From NCBI GenBank assembly GCA_940337035.1, contig CALNHX010005791.1, positions 36,684 through 100,683 of the forward strand: 64,000 nt of DNA. Direction: 5' to 3'. The notes under the pieces were generated by a model. The model was not told where the DNA came from. It saw nothing but the letters and a program-made list of their open reading frames with translations, and did not search any database. This DNA comes from Agriotes lineatus. Lineage: Eukaryota; Arthropoda; Insecta; Coleoptera; Elateridae. Shown piece by piece: positions 45,548-57,254 of the stretch. A program made the translations under genes and the position numbers. Every line of letters starts with the position of its first letter. Position 1 is the first letter of the stretch.

Positions 45548-47300
45548 TATTTAAGGAACCTAAACGTAAATAAACAAAGTTAATCCAACTTTTAAAAATT
45601 CTACAAAGTGTAGCTTTAGCTACACAAAACAAATATGACAAATGTTCATAACTAAATGCTCTTCTTAATTTTACTACCATTAAAAAGAACATATTTTCAG
45701 CAAAAAGCTTACATCGTCTATGACGTTGTGTTTTTGCATCCCTATTGAAAATGTCATTTGGGTCTCCTGTTGGTAAAATTAAATTAAAAGCTATTTTAAA
45801 TACTTTATAATTTGGAAAACCGGTATAATAACTTATTTTGTATATATCAAAATCTTTAAGTATTCTATACAAAACAATTTCGGATCATGTAATATATTAC
45901 GAAACACATTTAGTTCATAATTTTTCTTTTGAAATTCTAATTTTTTGGAAATTAGCTCTTGGTTTAGGCTAACATTTTCCATTAGAGCATCAACAACTTC
46001 TTTCCTATTTATAGAATCTTCTAAGGGTAAGTTATCTTGATCGGTAACAACTTCTTCCAACGGCCTTCCTGAATAACTGTCTGCATAATCGATTTGCGTT
46101 TTATCACCATTGCAGGAAATATCGGTTTCCGAAACTTGCTCGCTACCAACTGCAGCTGACCCAAGATTGATAACGACAGCTTCAGTACTAGTAGATACGA
46201 CACTGCTTCGTTGTCTGCGCGGTACCACGTCCTTGGTCCAATAAAATTTTGAAGGTACCACTGTTGGCTTGATATAATGTCTCATCTTTTCCGAAGTGTT
46301 TACTGCAAACCTGCAACAAATAAAATATTTATTTGTCTATTCACATTTTCTTTGTACAAAATCACATGCAAAAATACACTTCCTTCATCATAATTTATAA
46401 TATAATACTACTTGGTACTTCTCATGCAAATAAATATCTGTTTAAAACTATTTATTTTAACCTGTAACTAAGTTTACATAACCACACTTTTAAATTATAG
46501 TTAACTAAAATTAAGTAGATTGTTTGTCTGCTTACCTTTGTATACTTCGTTACAACAAATGCCACAGGGTTTCTCACACTCTTTCTAGTGTCCCTTTTGA
46601 TTTTATGCACCCATGCTTCTTGCAAAACTTAGTTTTTTGGAAATGCATGAAACGTTACGCCTTTCTACGTATTCGATCGAGAACTACACTTAGGAACACA
46701 GCAGTGATGCACCATATTGACGTATTAAATACAACAAAAACGTTTCAACAATAAAAATAACTAATGTCACTCGCAAAACCAATCTAAGGCAAAGCAAATA
46801 ATAACAAACTTCAACAACAAACCAACTAGCACAACAGCTGTCTAAAATTGACCCACTATGACCGTTACGCTACTGCGCAGAGTGCTGTATTAACCAGGCA
46901 ACAGTGTTGTTCCTGGTGTAAAATTTTTAGTGCTGAAAGTAGGGGAATTTTGGTGCTAGATTTAGGGGAAATTGTGCTAGATTTCAATGTCCCCACCAAT
47001 GCCAAAGAAAACAGTAAATTTTAAAAAATCATTTTATTTTTCTTGAACAAAAACTAGAAATTCAAAATACTAGAAAACTAAGAATAAAAATAATCGATGG
47101 TATAAGAACAAAATTACTTAGTATCTTCACAAAACAAAACAAAAGAAATATAAAAATACTCTACGGTATAGATAACCACAAAATCACTTAATATCAATCA
47201 GTAGAACTAAAAAAACCATTGCACATAAAAAACATTAAAACTCAAAAGTATATGTATATGTGTATGTAACGAAAATAATAATGTTATTAACGATTATAAA

Positions 47301-50007
47301 TTATAATATTATGTCGTCTCTACCTGGACTTTCAATTTCATCTATACTAGTATTGTTATAGTTGATCATATTTTTGGTTGGTTCAAAACTGAAACAATGA
47401 CCACTATTTTTAACTAATTGTTTCGTTTGCAAAATAGATGAAACTGTTTGAACAGCTAACTTGTTTCTTGTTTTCACCTTTATCAAATTCATCTGCGAAA
47501 AGGTTCGTTCAGCAACAGCTGAAGAATGAGGTAAAGCTAATACACATGAAACCACTGCTGTAAGATTTGGAAACATGTTCTCCTCTAAATTATTTGTTTG
47601 TCCAAGAACAGCACTCCAGAAAGCATCAACAGGTAAATTCTCGATTTTTTTTCCAACTTCACTAGCCAAAAACCACTCTGTGTTCAGTTCTTCTAAATCC
47701 ACTTGTAAGTTGAAAAAGAGCGTTTTGGCTAGGGCTATAGAAGTGATGCTCCCTGATGTTACTGTTCTTGGATGAAAGAACGAAGCAAAACGTATAGCTT
47801 CATTTTTGAAATCAAACCTTTGTTTAATTTGTTTACAGAACTCTATATAAAAATTAAGAGCTCTTCGCCTGAAACGATGAAGCTCAGCTGCATCGATATC
47901 CTTGTTGTCATTCAGAAATATTTCTAATTCTGCCCCAAAATACATACTTTCTATTTCTAGAAAATTAGATGGATCAGTCACAATTATACTATCACTTATA
48001 ATACCATGAGTAGTCAAAGTTATGTCGACTATTTTTGTGGTGGTGTCACGAATGTCCATTGCGCTTTGGTACGATTAGGACGAGTGCGCTAGCACGAGTC
48101 CTAATCCCAAGCGCAATGGACATGAGTAGTGATACCACCGCAAAAATAATCTATTTAACTTTGACTAAGAATGGTATTCGAGGGACTATTTAATGAACCA
48201 AACTACCTTTTTCAAATTAGTTTTCAGTAAATCTAGCAACAAACTACGCAATTTCTATAGTAACATAACACTAATGTCGACTTTTTCTAATAAAAATCGC
48301 ATTTGTTAAAAATAGTCACTTGAATACCTTCTAGGAAGATATATCCACTGATATTTTTTTGATTGGTCAAGAAACGTCAGAATTCTGGATTATCATTGGT
48401 CACTTTTTGACAGATGACAGGTGAATTGAATAGTCAATGTTATTTTTACATTTGTCGATAACAGTTTTCTTAATAAAAGATTTCAAAATTACTTTATACA
48501 GATTTGTAACTCTTTCAAGCAGTAAAGTAATTTTTGGTGTCTCACTCTGGAATTCAAGATTTAGTTTGTTAACAACATTTAAAATATAACTTAAGAATAA
48601 TAAGTAGCACTTCGTGATTTTGTTACTAAAACAATTTAATATTTCTTGTGCACTTGAAATTTGTTCATTAAGAACTTCATTTTGGAAAAATAAAGTTAAT
48701 GAATTCCAGTGATTCAAGATACGACTGATAACCATACCAAGTGACAGCCAAGGAGTTTTGCTTACTTTTAATATTTTGGATGGGGCCTCCTCCGCAAAAT
48801 TTTGAAACTCTTTTAAATCCTCAATTCTCTTTGTACTTTTAGAGAAATAATTACAAACATTGTGTACAAATTTCTCCAAATACTCGGGGAGCTTTTTGCA
48901 AGCATATGAACTACACAAGTGAAATGAGTGGCATGTACAACCAACAACAATAATTTTTGGATTTATATTATCCTTCAAAAGTGTTTGCACACTATGGATT
49001 TGACCTAGCATGACATTAGCATTATCAGCAGCTATGCCCACCAAGTTGCTGTAAGGCAAATTATTATCATCTAGCATCTTTTTAATACTGTTGAAAAGCC
49101 CCTCTGCGTTGGCAGATTCTACTTCAATTAATTCAAGAAAATTATCTTGAACCTTGTTTTAAAAAAATCGAACTACAACCGCCAGACACTTTTTCATACT
49201 TATGTCCGTAGACTCATCAATAATAATTGAAAATGGATTTTCTGGTCCCAAAACACCTATTGTTAATTGAGTAGCCTTTTTTCTCTTTAATTTCATTTGT
49301 CTGGCTATTTCAGAATCTGGAAAAGCAGATGCACATGCTAACGGAAGATGATCCATTAAAAGAAAAGGAGCATTATGTTCTGCTAAAATAGCACTGAATA
49401 TCAACTCTGCTCTTTTTACCTTGTCATTTAATTTTTGTGCAGTACTGGTTGGAAAAATGTTTGTAATTTGTGGTGTAGTCTTTGCTGCTTTGAACATTTT
49501 GATTTGATATTTACTTGTCTCATGCCGCTTAATGTGATACATGCTGCCTACAAGTTTTGTATTGCAAATTTTACAAAAAATTATAGAATTTCTTTCTTCT
49601 ACAAAATTAAATTTAGATAGCCATTCCTTCGTGAATTTCTGTTTATAAGCTTTTTTACGCCTTTTTAAAGGAGTCCCTTCAACAGTTTCTTCTTCGATTT
49701 CTTCAGCTTCATCTGTGTCTGCTCCGGCTTCTTCGTCTTCATTTGTGTTATTGCCAGTATTGGTGACTGCTGAAGCATCTGTGGTGGCTTCTGAAATAAC
49801 TGATAGATTTCCATGTCCAAAAATGTGAGGATTAGACCTTTTTGCGGTACCAGAGTATTCACAATGGGGCAATTGAGTAACACGGCTGGTATTAGTCATA
49901 GTCAATGTAGTAGGTATGAAGTTCTTTGTTAGCTGCTTCGCCAGATGGTTTATTCGATTGTAACTTAGTGTTTTTTTGACTGGTAACATTATTTTGTATT
50001 TCAGCAC
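47301..50007 (-). pseudogene. hAT transposase with BED-type finger, few lesions
   Basis: The likely start is MLPVKKTLSYNR at 49989. After an acidic region, a BED-like finger (CKICNTKLVGSMYHIKRHET) is followed by LTIGVLGPENPFSIIIDEST (first catalytic D), a frame change near 49150, LVGIAADNANVMLGQ (second D), CTCHSFHLCSSYACKKLPEY, PWLSLGMVISRILNHWNSL, and in the last block (47301-48000) LPHSSAVAERTFSQMNLIK (catalytic E and dimerisation end). A palindromic insertion at 48000-48175 and one or two frameshifts are the only obvious breaks. It is the best preserved hAT here and a relative of the copy at 30830. Confidence 0.85.
48000..48175. repeat. Palindromic MITE inside the hAT gene
   Basis: ACCATGAGTAGTCAAAGTTA near 48002 pairs imperfectly with TTTAACTTTGACTAAGAATG ending near 48172. 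The inner part GTCCATTGCGCT...AGCGCAATGGAC (48055-48122) is nearly perfect around CGCTAGCACGAG. It splits the transposase between YSIHLSSVKK and the FLEIESMYFGAELEIF block. Confidence 0.65.
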
Positions 50008-50340
50008 TTGGAGGATTGGTTTTTTGGATTTTTATTACGAACCTATAAGATAAGCAATTTGTTATTTAGCGGTAAACTATACACAATTTTCATTAAAAAA
50101 ACTTACTTGTCCATAGTATATCCCAATCCCTTGTCTTGCATATCTATTGTTACTATTTATCACGATTGATTTTCCAAGTTCTAAATATTTCCATCACAGA
50201 ATAGGTTACGTTATTTGTTATGATTTCCGTAACAATCACACTTGAATAAATATACGATTGCAGTTCCCGTCATTACCGACACGTCGACTCGTCGGTTGCC
50301 AACTGCTGCCAAATAAAATTCTGTTCATCAGATGTAATTT

Positions 50341-51814
50341 TGTAACGCTAGCTTCCGTTTAAATTTGGTAAAATCCATATTAAATAATATGATCAAATTT
50401 ATTCGTCATCCTCACGTAGCGTTATCAAGACCCTCCACCTGTACCGAACCGATAAGCCCGCCCGGGCATCGAAACAAAGGTTAAACGCGCGCAGAATCCC
50501 CTCCTCATGGCTTTGGCGCAGCATATAAAACCAGTTACAGAGCGTATTTCAAAAGAGATTCCACGAGACTTTCCCTTCCGACTCCGAGACCTTCCAGACC
50601 GATTTCCCCAGTCCCAGATCCCCAATCCCCATCCGGCATTCAAGAGAGATTCTTCCTGCTAGCACCAGCTCCCTTCAGGAGAACCCGCTAGACCGCACTT
50701 AGCAAGCTAGATAATAAGTTGTTTCAACCGAGTGGTGAGAATCCGCCTGGATGTCAACAACTTATTAATTAGTTAACTTCCCCGAGAGTAGATTTGACCT
50801 AGTGAATTATTTTGAGAAACATCTCGCAGTCACCACTAAACAGAATTCGACTCAGTGGTGAAAATCCGCCTGAATGTCCTCTGTCTTACGTGGGTTGACC
50901 TAGTGGCTTTGTCAAAATAAATATCTAGATGTCATCAATTCTCCCCAGCCGAAATATATGGCCCTAATTAAATAAAGCCCGATACATTTTGAGCCGCTTT
51001 GAAATCGAGTGCCTGCACCGCTCGACTAGAATTTTTACGCCGGCCGCAAATATCAACTTGCGAGTACGCAGAGACTCCTGTAAATTCATAAACGTTGGCT
51101 ACCGTTACATTGCAAAATTAGGCATTCAGCCGGCCGACTAGAAACATAACACTTTTGCAAAGTAAATGTAAATTTACCTGTTATTTGTTGCTAAATTGCG
51201 GCACGCCGTTGGTCTCAAAGATATCAGGAACGTGCAGGCTTCCACAAACATATTTACGAGAACCACGGGGCTTGGATAAATCATCCCGTGATCACGCCGC
51301 TGCACGGCACCCTTCCCGGGGCTCCAATTAAACCTATCCTCGTCACCGGAAAGGGTGGAAAAAGTGTATTAATAGATTTAATTTGTAGATTGTTTACAGA
51401 AACCTGAGGCGAGAACTTTGACAGCTAACTCCTGCGGCGCAGCCACTGCGCGGGTCCACGTATGTGCCAGAACAGCGAAGAAGCCCGAGCAACCCGAAGA
51501 GAGCTACTCCAGCCGTCGACGTAAATTTTCATCCGCCTGCGAATTTGGTCGCGGCATGCGAAGGGGCAGCTCGTGCCGTTATTGTAATTAATCATTTGTC
51601 AAACTGATTGGAAATCCTTTATTTTCGTTAATTCCTGCTTTATTATTTTGTACATAGTTATAACAAATAAAAGTGTATATAGGAAATTCTGTTTGAGTAT
51701 TTGTTAACTTCGTATGGTGGCTGAAAAGCGTGTTTGAACTCTGTTTCCGACTAATAAGCTTATCCGAGGTAAATTAATTATTAATCCCTTAAAAAGAAGG
51801 GTCCAGGTGTTACA
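50341..51814 (+). repeat. Solo LTR, 1,474 bp, 4-bp target duplication
   Basis: It begins TGTAACGCTAGC and ends AGGTGTTACA (TGTAAC / GTTACA termini), with ATTT at 50337-50340 and 51815-51818. A TATA-like GCATATAAAACC sits at 50521 and AATAAA near 51665. Two related segments, GTGGTGAGAATCCGCCTGG and GTGGTGAAAATCCGCCTGA, occur about 120 bp apart. There is no coding sequence. It is clearly richer in G+C than its hosts, so it comes from a different element, probably Ty3/gypsy by the 4-bp TSD. Left by LTR-LTR recombination (inference). Confidence 0.75.
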
Positions 51815-51952
51815 ATTTGAATTTTTTTATTGGAAATAAAACAAACTGTGCAATTGTGCTAGATTTTTGTAGTGGGGTGCTGACGTCTAGCTTTTGGTTC
51901 ATTGTGCTAGATCTAGCACAATTGTGCCAACAGGAACAACACTGCCAGGCAA

Positions 51953-53009
51953 GCTTATCCCACTAGATTTTATGTCACAGGGATTTTAGCGCCAAGCCGT
52001 TGGCTGCGCTGACCGGTAACCGTGCGTTCTGTCGTCTGTCAACCAAGCAAGACTAGAATCCGTTGGAGTACGTACTATTCGATTCAGACGAACACTACAT
52101 GCTGATTTAAATCTTGGTGCATTCCATTACTATGCTAACCATAATTACAGTCTTCATCCAAGTACGGTTATTTAAATCTATATACAGTGTGTAGGTGTTG
52201 TTCTGTGCTGTCAACTGCATCTGTCAGTTGTCAGTTCTATTGAGATCTGTCACTCGTCACTGTTGTTTGAACTAAGGTACTATTAAAGTTCTCTAGTGTG
52301 AACCACGTGCGTGTTAGTTAACAGTGTTTTCGTTTTGATTTTTTCTGCTTTCTTTTTATTTGTTTAAAAACCAATCTTTTTTAAGACAGATAAAATTAAA
52401 TGACAAGATCGTTGTTTTTCCGACTTACCGTATGCTATTTGAAAAATAACTAGAATTTGAATTTGCCGCCACTTTCAGTAACTCAAAATGGGGGATAAGC
52501 TTGCTCGTATAAATATAGTACCTTACTACTGCGCATTCAGGTTGTGACGTATTTTTATGACATAAATGGAATACGTCTATTGTTGTTCTAAAATGGCTGT
52601 TTCGACTAGGATATCTCCCTTTCGCGTTTCATCTCTTATTTTAGTGTTCTTGCCGTTTAGGTGCACTAAGCATGCCTATAATTTCTTGAAATGGTCTTTA
52701 AAACTTGTTAAGGGGTAAGTATGTACAAATGTATGTTGTGTTTTTTGTATACGCGCTTCACCTAACTTAAGAGGTAAAATTTGGGTTTTCATGTAACTTC
52801 TTGATTTCGATTTTGTGATCTTGATGTAGGCTTCCTACTAATAGGATTATCTACGATTTATTTCCTGTTTGTGATAAACTCTATCAGATTGAGTTTTCAC
52901 TTTATCCGTGGAATCTTCCTTAGTTATTTCTTGTTTTCTCTATTTTCCATTTCCCTTTTATTAACTGTTATTATTAAAGTGTTACATTAAATTGATTGTC
53001 AGTAATTAT
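51953..53009. other. No gene proven; possible small first exon at 52593-52718
   Basis: An ATG at 52593 opens a 41-residue frame with a hydrophobic middle (SSLILVFLPF). It ends beside AAGGGGTAAGT, which could be a splice donor or simply the TAA stop. CAAGCTTATCCC near 51951 is repeated inverted as GGGATAAGCTTG near 52493, and CTACTGCGCA near 52536 resembles an ISL2EU end. Otherwise nothing recognisable. Confidence 0.25.
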
Positions 53010-54788
53010 TTTTCTTGGCAGTTTATAGTGTGCAAATATTGTTATGCAGGCATCTAATACATCTGAAATATTTTGTGATTCTAACTCTTGCTACATAAAA
53101 TATTTGATAAAGTCGTCTACTGCTGTTACGAATTTACGTTTGTTTATTGAAAATATGTCCATGTAGATATTTTCAAAAGGTTCTTTAGGCGTGTGATTTG
53201 TTTTTAAATGGTATTGCTTTGGTTGTCTTTCGTATTTTGATCGTTGTCATATTTTGCATTCATCCACGATTTTTTGACAAATTTTATGAAGATTTGGCCG
53301 ATAGTACTTCCTAATTGTTTGATTATATAATTCCAATGCTCCACGGTGTAATGGTAGTCTAAGTATTTCTTGTTATTCGGGTTCTTGCAAAATGTCTTTT
53401 AGTATTGTATGTGTAAACACTACTTTAATACTATAATTAAATATTTCGTTAACAATTCTTGCAATTTCTTCGTATAATTCTGGGGGTGTGGCATTTATAC
53501 AATTTGTTACGTTTGAATTAATGCAGTTCTGCAAAATTTTAGTTATCTCATTCTCGTAATTATCCCTTGTGATATGTACTAAGTGTCTGGTTTTATCAAA
53601 AGGATTTATTGTTTGTATACTTGGTTTGCTATAAAACGAAAAAACGATTTGGTTTTTAAATAGGTTTAATGGTTTTTCAGTAATTTCCAAAGTTGCATTA
53701 ATATTTTCTGGTTGAGAATGTTGACTGACATCAGTTAGGTGGTTATTTTCGTACAATTTATTGTAGGTGGAATTCGTATATCCGACACAATTTTAATTTT
53801 GTTGCCTTTATTAGAGAGGGTTGTTTGTTTTGTCTTATCTGCATCCTCCAATATTATATCTAGTTCATCCAAATCGCTTGTTTCCCTGGTACTAACGTCT
53901 GCCGGATTGTTAAATAAAGATAATAACTCGTCGCAATTTTCCATTTCCATTGGATATGCTTCAAGTCTTGATAAGAAATCTGCGTTGCTATTTTGTTTAC
54001 CTTGTAATGAATTTCATATTCGAATTCTGATAGTTTTAATCTCCATCTGTTCAATTTTGAATTTGGTTCTTTTATATTGAATAACCATGGTAGCGGTTGA
54101 TGATCCGTAATTATGTTGAATTTTTGTCTATAAATGTAAGGTCTGAAGTTTTTGATTGCGCAGATTATGGCATAACATTCATTTTCGATTGTTGAGAAAT
54201 TTTGTTGTTCCCGACTTAGCGTTTTGCTAATAAACATTATTGGTTTATCATGTCCTCGCGATAATACTGCTCCAACTCCAACGTTAGCTGCGTCTGTTGT
54301 TACATTCAAGGTTTTATTTAAATCGGGGTATACGAGATGTGGTGGGTTAATGATTATTCTCTTGATGTTTTCAAATGCATTTACGAATTCTTGCGTATGC
54401 GTTTTTCTAGCGGTTTTATTTAAACACGTTGTCAATGGTTTTGTGATTGTGGCGTAATTTTTGACAAATTTTCGATAGTATCCTGTTGTCCTAGCAAAGA
54501 TTTAATTTGTTTCATTGTGTTGGGTAATGGTACTTGCTTAATTTTATTCTCCAATTTAGGATTTGGTTTTATTCCATATGTTGTCATTAGGCTGTCTGCT
54601 ACATTTTTCTCTTTTATCTTAGTTTTTTCAACTAGTTTATATTACAGACATTTATTTGTGTCTCGTCAATATTTTCTGCTTTGATTACATAGCGTGTCGA
54701 AGGAATGCGTCTTAATATTGGTAATTTCTTAGCACGGTAACTCACAATGATAATTCTTAACTGTTGTAATAGTTTCGGGAATGATTAA
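53010..54788 (-). pseudogene. gypsy pol 3' half: RNase H and integrase remnant
   Basis: PLPNTMKQIKSLLGQ near 54530 is the post-RT connection. RNase H follows (VTTDAANVGVGAVLSRGHDK, ISKTLSREQQNFSTIENE, FNIITDHQPLPWLFNIKEPN, the frame open from 54435 to 53860). Next is the spacer typical of 17.6/297-like elements (LDELDIILEDADKTKQ) and then the integrase zinc region (LPLHRGALELYNQTIRKYYR) and the start of the core (PFENIYMDIFSINKRKF). Frameshifts separate the blocks. No YxDD motif is found. Confidence 0.78.
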
Positions 54789-55127
54789 CGCCCAGTTTCA
54801 TAATATTCACTTTAAAGTGGCTTTTACTAAAGCCCACTTTAAGTTAAAGTTTCCTTTAAGGTTGCTTTAAGCTGAAGCGTTTCATAAAGAAATGCAACAC
54901 CACTTTAGCTAAAGTGAAATTTTGTACAAAAACTTTTGGTTGGCTACAATGAAATAGGTTTGCAACTCACTTCATAAATGTTTTGTTGGCAATTTTCGCG
55001 CTTAAATTAACCTTAACTTGGGCACATGTTGGTCCCATTCTGTGTCATTTCCTTTAATTTCGTAGTTGTGATCGGTCGTTGGTTGTTGTTTGATTTTTTT
55101 TTGTGTGTTGTATCGTTTTTCTTTAAC

Positions 55128-56011
55128 ATGTCCAGGAATTCCCAAACCCCAAAAATTCCTCGTGGGAATAATTTTTCTTTGGAAGCGGAACTGCGTTTAG
55201 CGCATATTATATTAACTTTTAAACATGTTATCGAGAATAAAACGACAAATCTTGTGTCGCCGGCAGAAAAGGTACGTACTGCATAACCTTACATTAGTAA
55301 TCCGTGTTCTAATAATTCTTTCATTCTTCGTTTTTATAGGAAGCTGCTTGGGAAAAAATCACTTCCCAATTCAATAGTATGTATGGACCAAGGACAGTGT
55401 CTCAGTTAAAAAGCAAATACGATAATTTAAAAACGGCAGCCAGGAAATATTACACAAGCCGGAATACCTATATGATTGGTACAGGTGGAGGGGCTGAAAA
55501 ACCCCCAGATAGGAAAAGCATCATTTATGATGTGGTGCTTCAAATCTTAAACGTAAAAACCGTTGGAGGTATGAACAATCCCCACGACGAGGATGGTGCA
55601 GCAGGATCGACTAAACCAATACGACCATTAGTTGAACTAGATCAAGAAGTGTACCAAGTCGACACATTAGAAGTTGCCCAAGTCGACCCATCAGAAGTGG
55701 CCCAAGTTAAGCTGTTAGAAGTGACACAAGTCGACCAATTAGAAGTAGTTTTTGAAGACGGGAGTGGAGGTGCAGTACCGGACACAGGCGTACCAGCCGT
55801 AATTTCAACAAACGAAAATTGGGCAACATATACGCCCACTATGTTAAAAAGAAAACGAGACGCCAAACTAAAAACGACCAACGACAACCCACCCATGCCC
55901 AAAGATACATATTTAGACAAAAAAATGTATGTATTGGAAAAGGAAGAAGAAAGGAGCGATACACGACTCAAAATGGAAGTTGAGTATTTAAAAAAAAATG
56001 GAATTAATTAA
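55128..56011 (+). CDS. Myb/SANT-like DNA-binding protein of Harbinger A, intact
   Basis: Two exons, 55128-55271 and 55340-56011, joined by GTACGT...TTTATAG, give 271 residues without a lesion. The N-terminal trihelix reads FSLEAELRLAHIILTFKHVI and, across the splice, EAAWEKITSQFNSMYGPRTV and LKSKYDNLKTAARKYY, the MADF/zeste-like Myb type found as the second protein of Harbinger elements, where it recruits the transposase to DNA and the nucleus. A run of degenerate 8-residue repeats (LEVAQVDP, SEVAQVKL, LEVTQVDQ) and a charged helical C-terminus (KKMYVLEKEEERSDTR) follow. Survival of this gene beside a broken transposase is notable; it may simply reflect young age. Confidence 0.85.
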
Positions 56012-57254
56012 TTTAGAAATAGAAATTAAGAAAAAAGAATTAGAAAAATAGTTACGATAGGTAGTATTAATAATTTATAATTAGGTTTTAAGGTATAAAT
56101 TTATTTTATAATAATTATCTTATATATGTTTAGCGTTTTAGTTCTAAATTTATTTTATATTACTTATTAGTTCATAGTGGTTAATTTAATAAATATTTTA
56201 TTGGTATCAAAGTTTTGAGGTCAATTCTTTCGCAGTGTATTGAAATTGTGGTGGCTGGTTCCTCTGTTGCTATACATACTACCAGTGCAGTGGCAAGCTG
56301 TAGTAGGCTCGACAGCGCCTATTGTTAAATGTTCGAAAAATTAAAATGATCGATATTTTTTAAAAACCTTTCAATTTAAAATTAATATTTGTATGCAATG
56401 CATTAACTAGACAACTTTTTTTAAGCAGGAAATGCATTATTTATTATGCAAATCAATTTTTCTTTTTATTCTTGAAATCAAAACCACTATTCATATTTTC
56501 ACTTAAAAAATTCTTTTATTAATACCAACTTTAATATATTTATAAAAATCCTTGAAGAACAAATAAAATTACAACACATTTATCACACTATTACTATACG
56601 TACATTTACAATCTAGCGAAATGTTCATTAATTAACAGTTGCCTTGTAAAGTGCCCTTGTCTTTGCTCCTCTTGCTCGGGTAATCTTCCTCTTTCGACTC
56701 CATCATTCCTTTCAATCTCAACTGGTTCTTCGGGGAAATCATCGTTCATGTCAATGGCTATATTATGTACAACGGCTGTTGCCACAATCACTGCCATAGC
56801 CGTTTCAATATTAAAATCATACCTACGGACAATACTGGGAAGCGCCGTTTCCATACTGTCTTTCTACGGTATTTCGCGACCTAATCAATGACTCATTATA
56901 TAAATTCTCCGATCTTGTCATAACATTTTGAAGAGGGGTCATAAGGTAGGGGTCATAAGGTACTCACGCAAGGTGTAACCACTATCTCCTATTAGCCAAA
57001 AATTTCGATACCTTGCAGCTTCAAAATCTCTTTTCAAATCGCTATTATTGAAAATTGTTTGGTCGTGTACAGACCCTGGCCAACGTGCTACTATAGGCGT
57101 TTACGAAAATTATACCGGTAGATACCTATAGGTATATACCGGTTAGTCAGCTGATACTTAAGGTAGATGGATCTGGTCACAAAATTTTCGAACGCAAATT
57201 GTGGTAAATTTGGGCAACATAACCTAAAATTTCGTAAATAACCAACTATCAGTC

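Larger units (their letters stand above)
43604..46715 (-). pseudogene. THAP-DDE transposase of the ISL2EU-like element, split by mariner
   Basis: The start ATG at 46715 gives a THAP exon (CCVPKCSSRSN, GVTFHAFPK, AWVHKIKR) with two stops, a GTAAGC donor near 46535, and the finger's last pair in the next exon (VCSKHFGKDE near 46300). A coiled linker (45833-46285) leads to SYEHLSYLFCVAKATLCRIF and SWINFVYLRLGSLN, where the mariner insertion sits. The catalytic part resumes as IWPHRNILMENSLPEF, LGSIDCTELYIQT (D), ILLADRGFDIGD (D) and ERIHVERAIGKIK (E), stop at 43604. It would cut and join the element ends. Several small indels and the insertion make it dead. Confidence 0.82.
41330..46880. mobile_element. 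ISL2EU-like transposon carrying a nuclease and a transposase
   Basis: The left end TGCGCAGTAGTCGAACGGAC at 41330 and the right end, read inward on the minus strand from 46879 as TGCGCAGTAGCGTAACGGTC, are inverted copies. Similarity continues through CATAGTGGGTCAA. Two convergent genes fill the element: SWIM-YqaJ nuclease (+) and THAP-DDE transposase (-), with a 600-bp gene-free gap between their ends. This gene pair is the described signature of the ISL2EU group. A Tc1/mariner copy lies inside the transposase gene. I could not settle the target duplication. Confidence 0.75.
46902..51944 (-). mobile_element. hAT element, 5.04 kb, with 8-bp target duplication CCAGGCAA
   Basis: CCAGGCAA occurs at 46894-46901 and 51945-51952, immediately outside CAGTGTTGTTCCTG (left) and its reverse complement CAGGAACAACACTG (right). 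Subterminal GTGCTAGAT and ATCTAGCAC words repeat near both ends (46960-46985, 51850-51925). The transposase lies on the minus strand. A solo LTR (50341-51814) and a small palindrome (about 48000-48175) are later insertions. Confidence 0.92.

Noticed and set aside
50425..50643. Gly/Arg-rich 72-residue frame
   Set aside because: It lies antisense within the G+C-rich solo LTR and reflects base composition.
46871..52545. A larger element bounded by TGCGCAG and CAAGCTTATCCC words around the hAT
   Set aside because: The inverted words at 46871-46900/51951 and 52490-52545 are suggestive, but the two ends align poorly and no target duplication was found.
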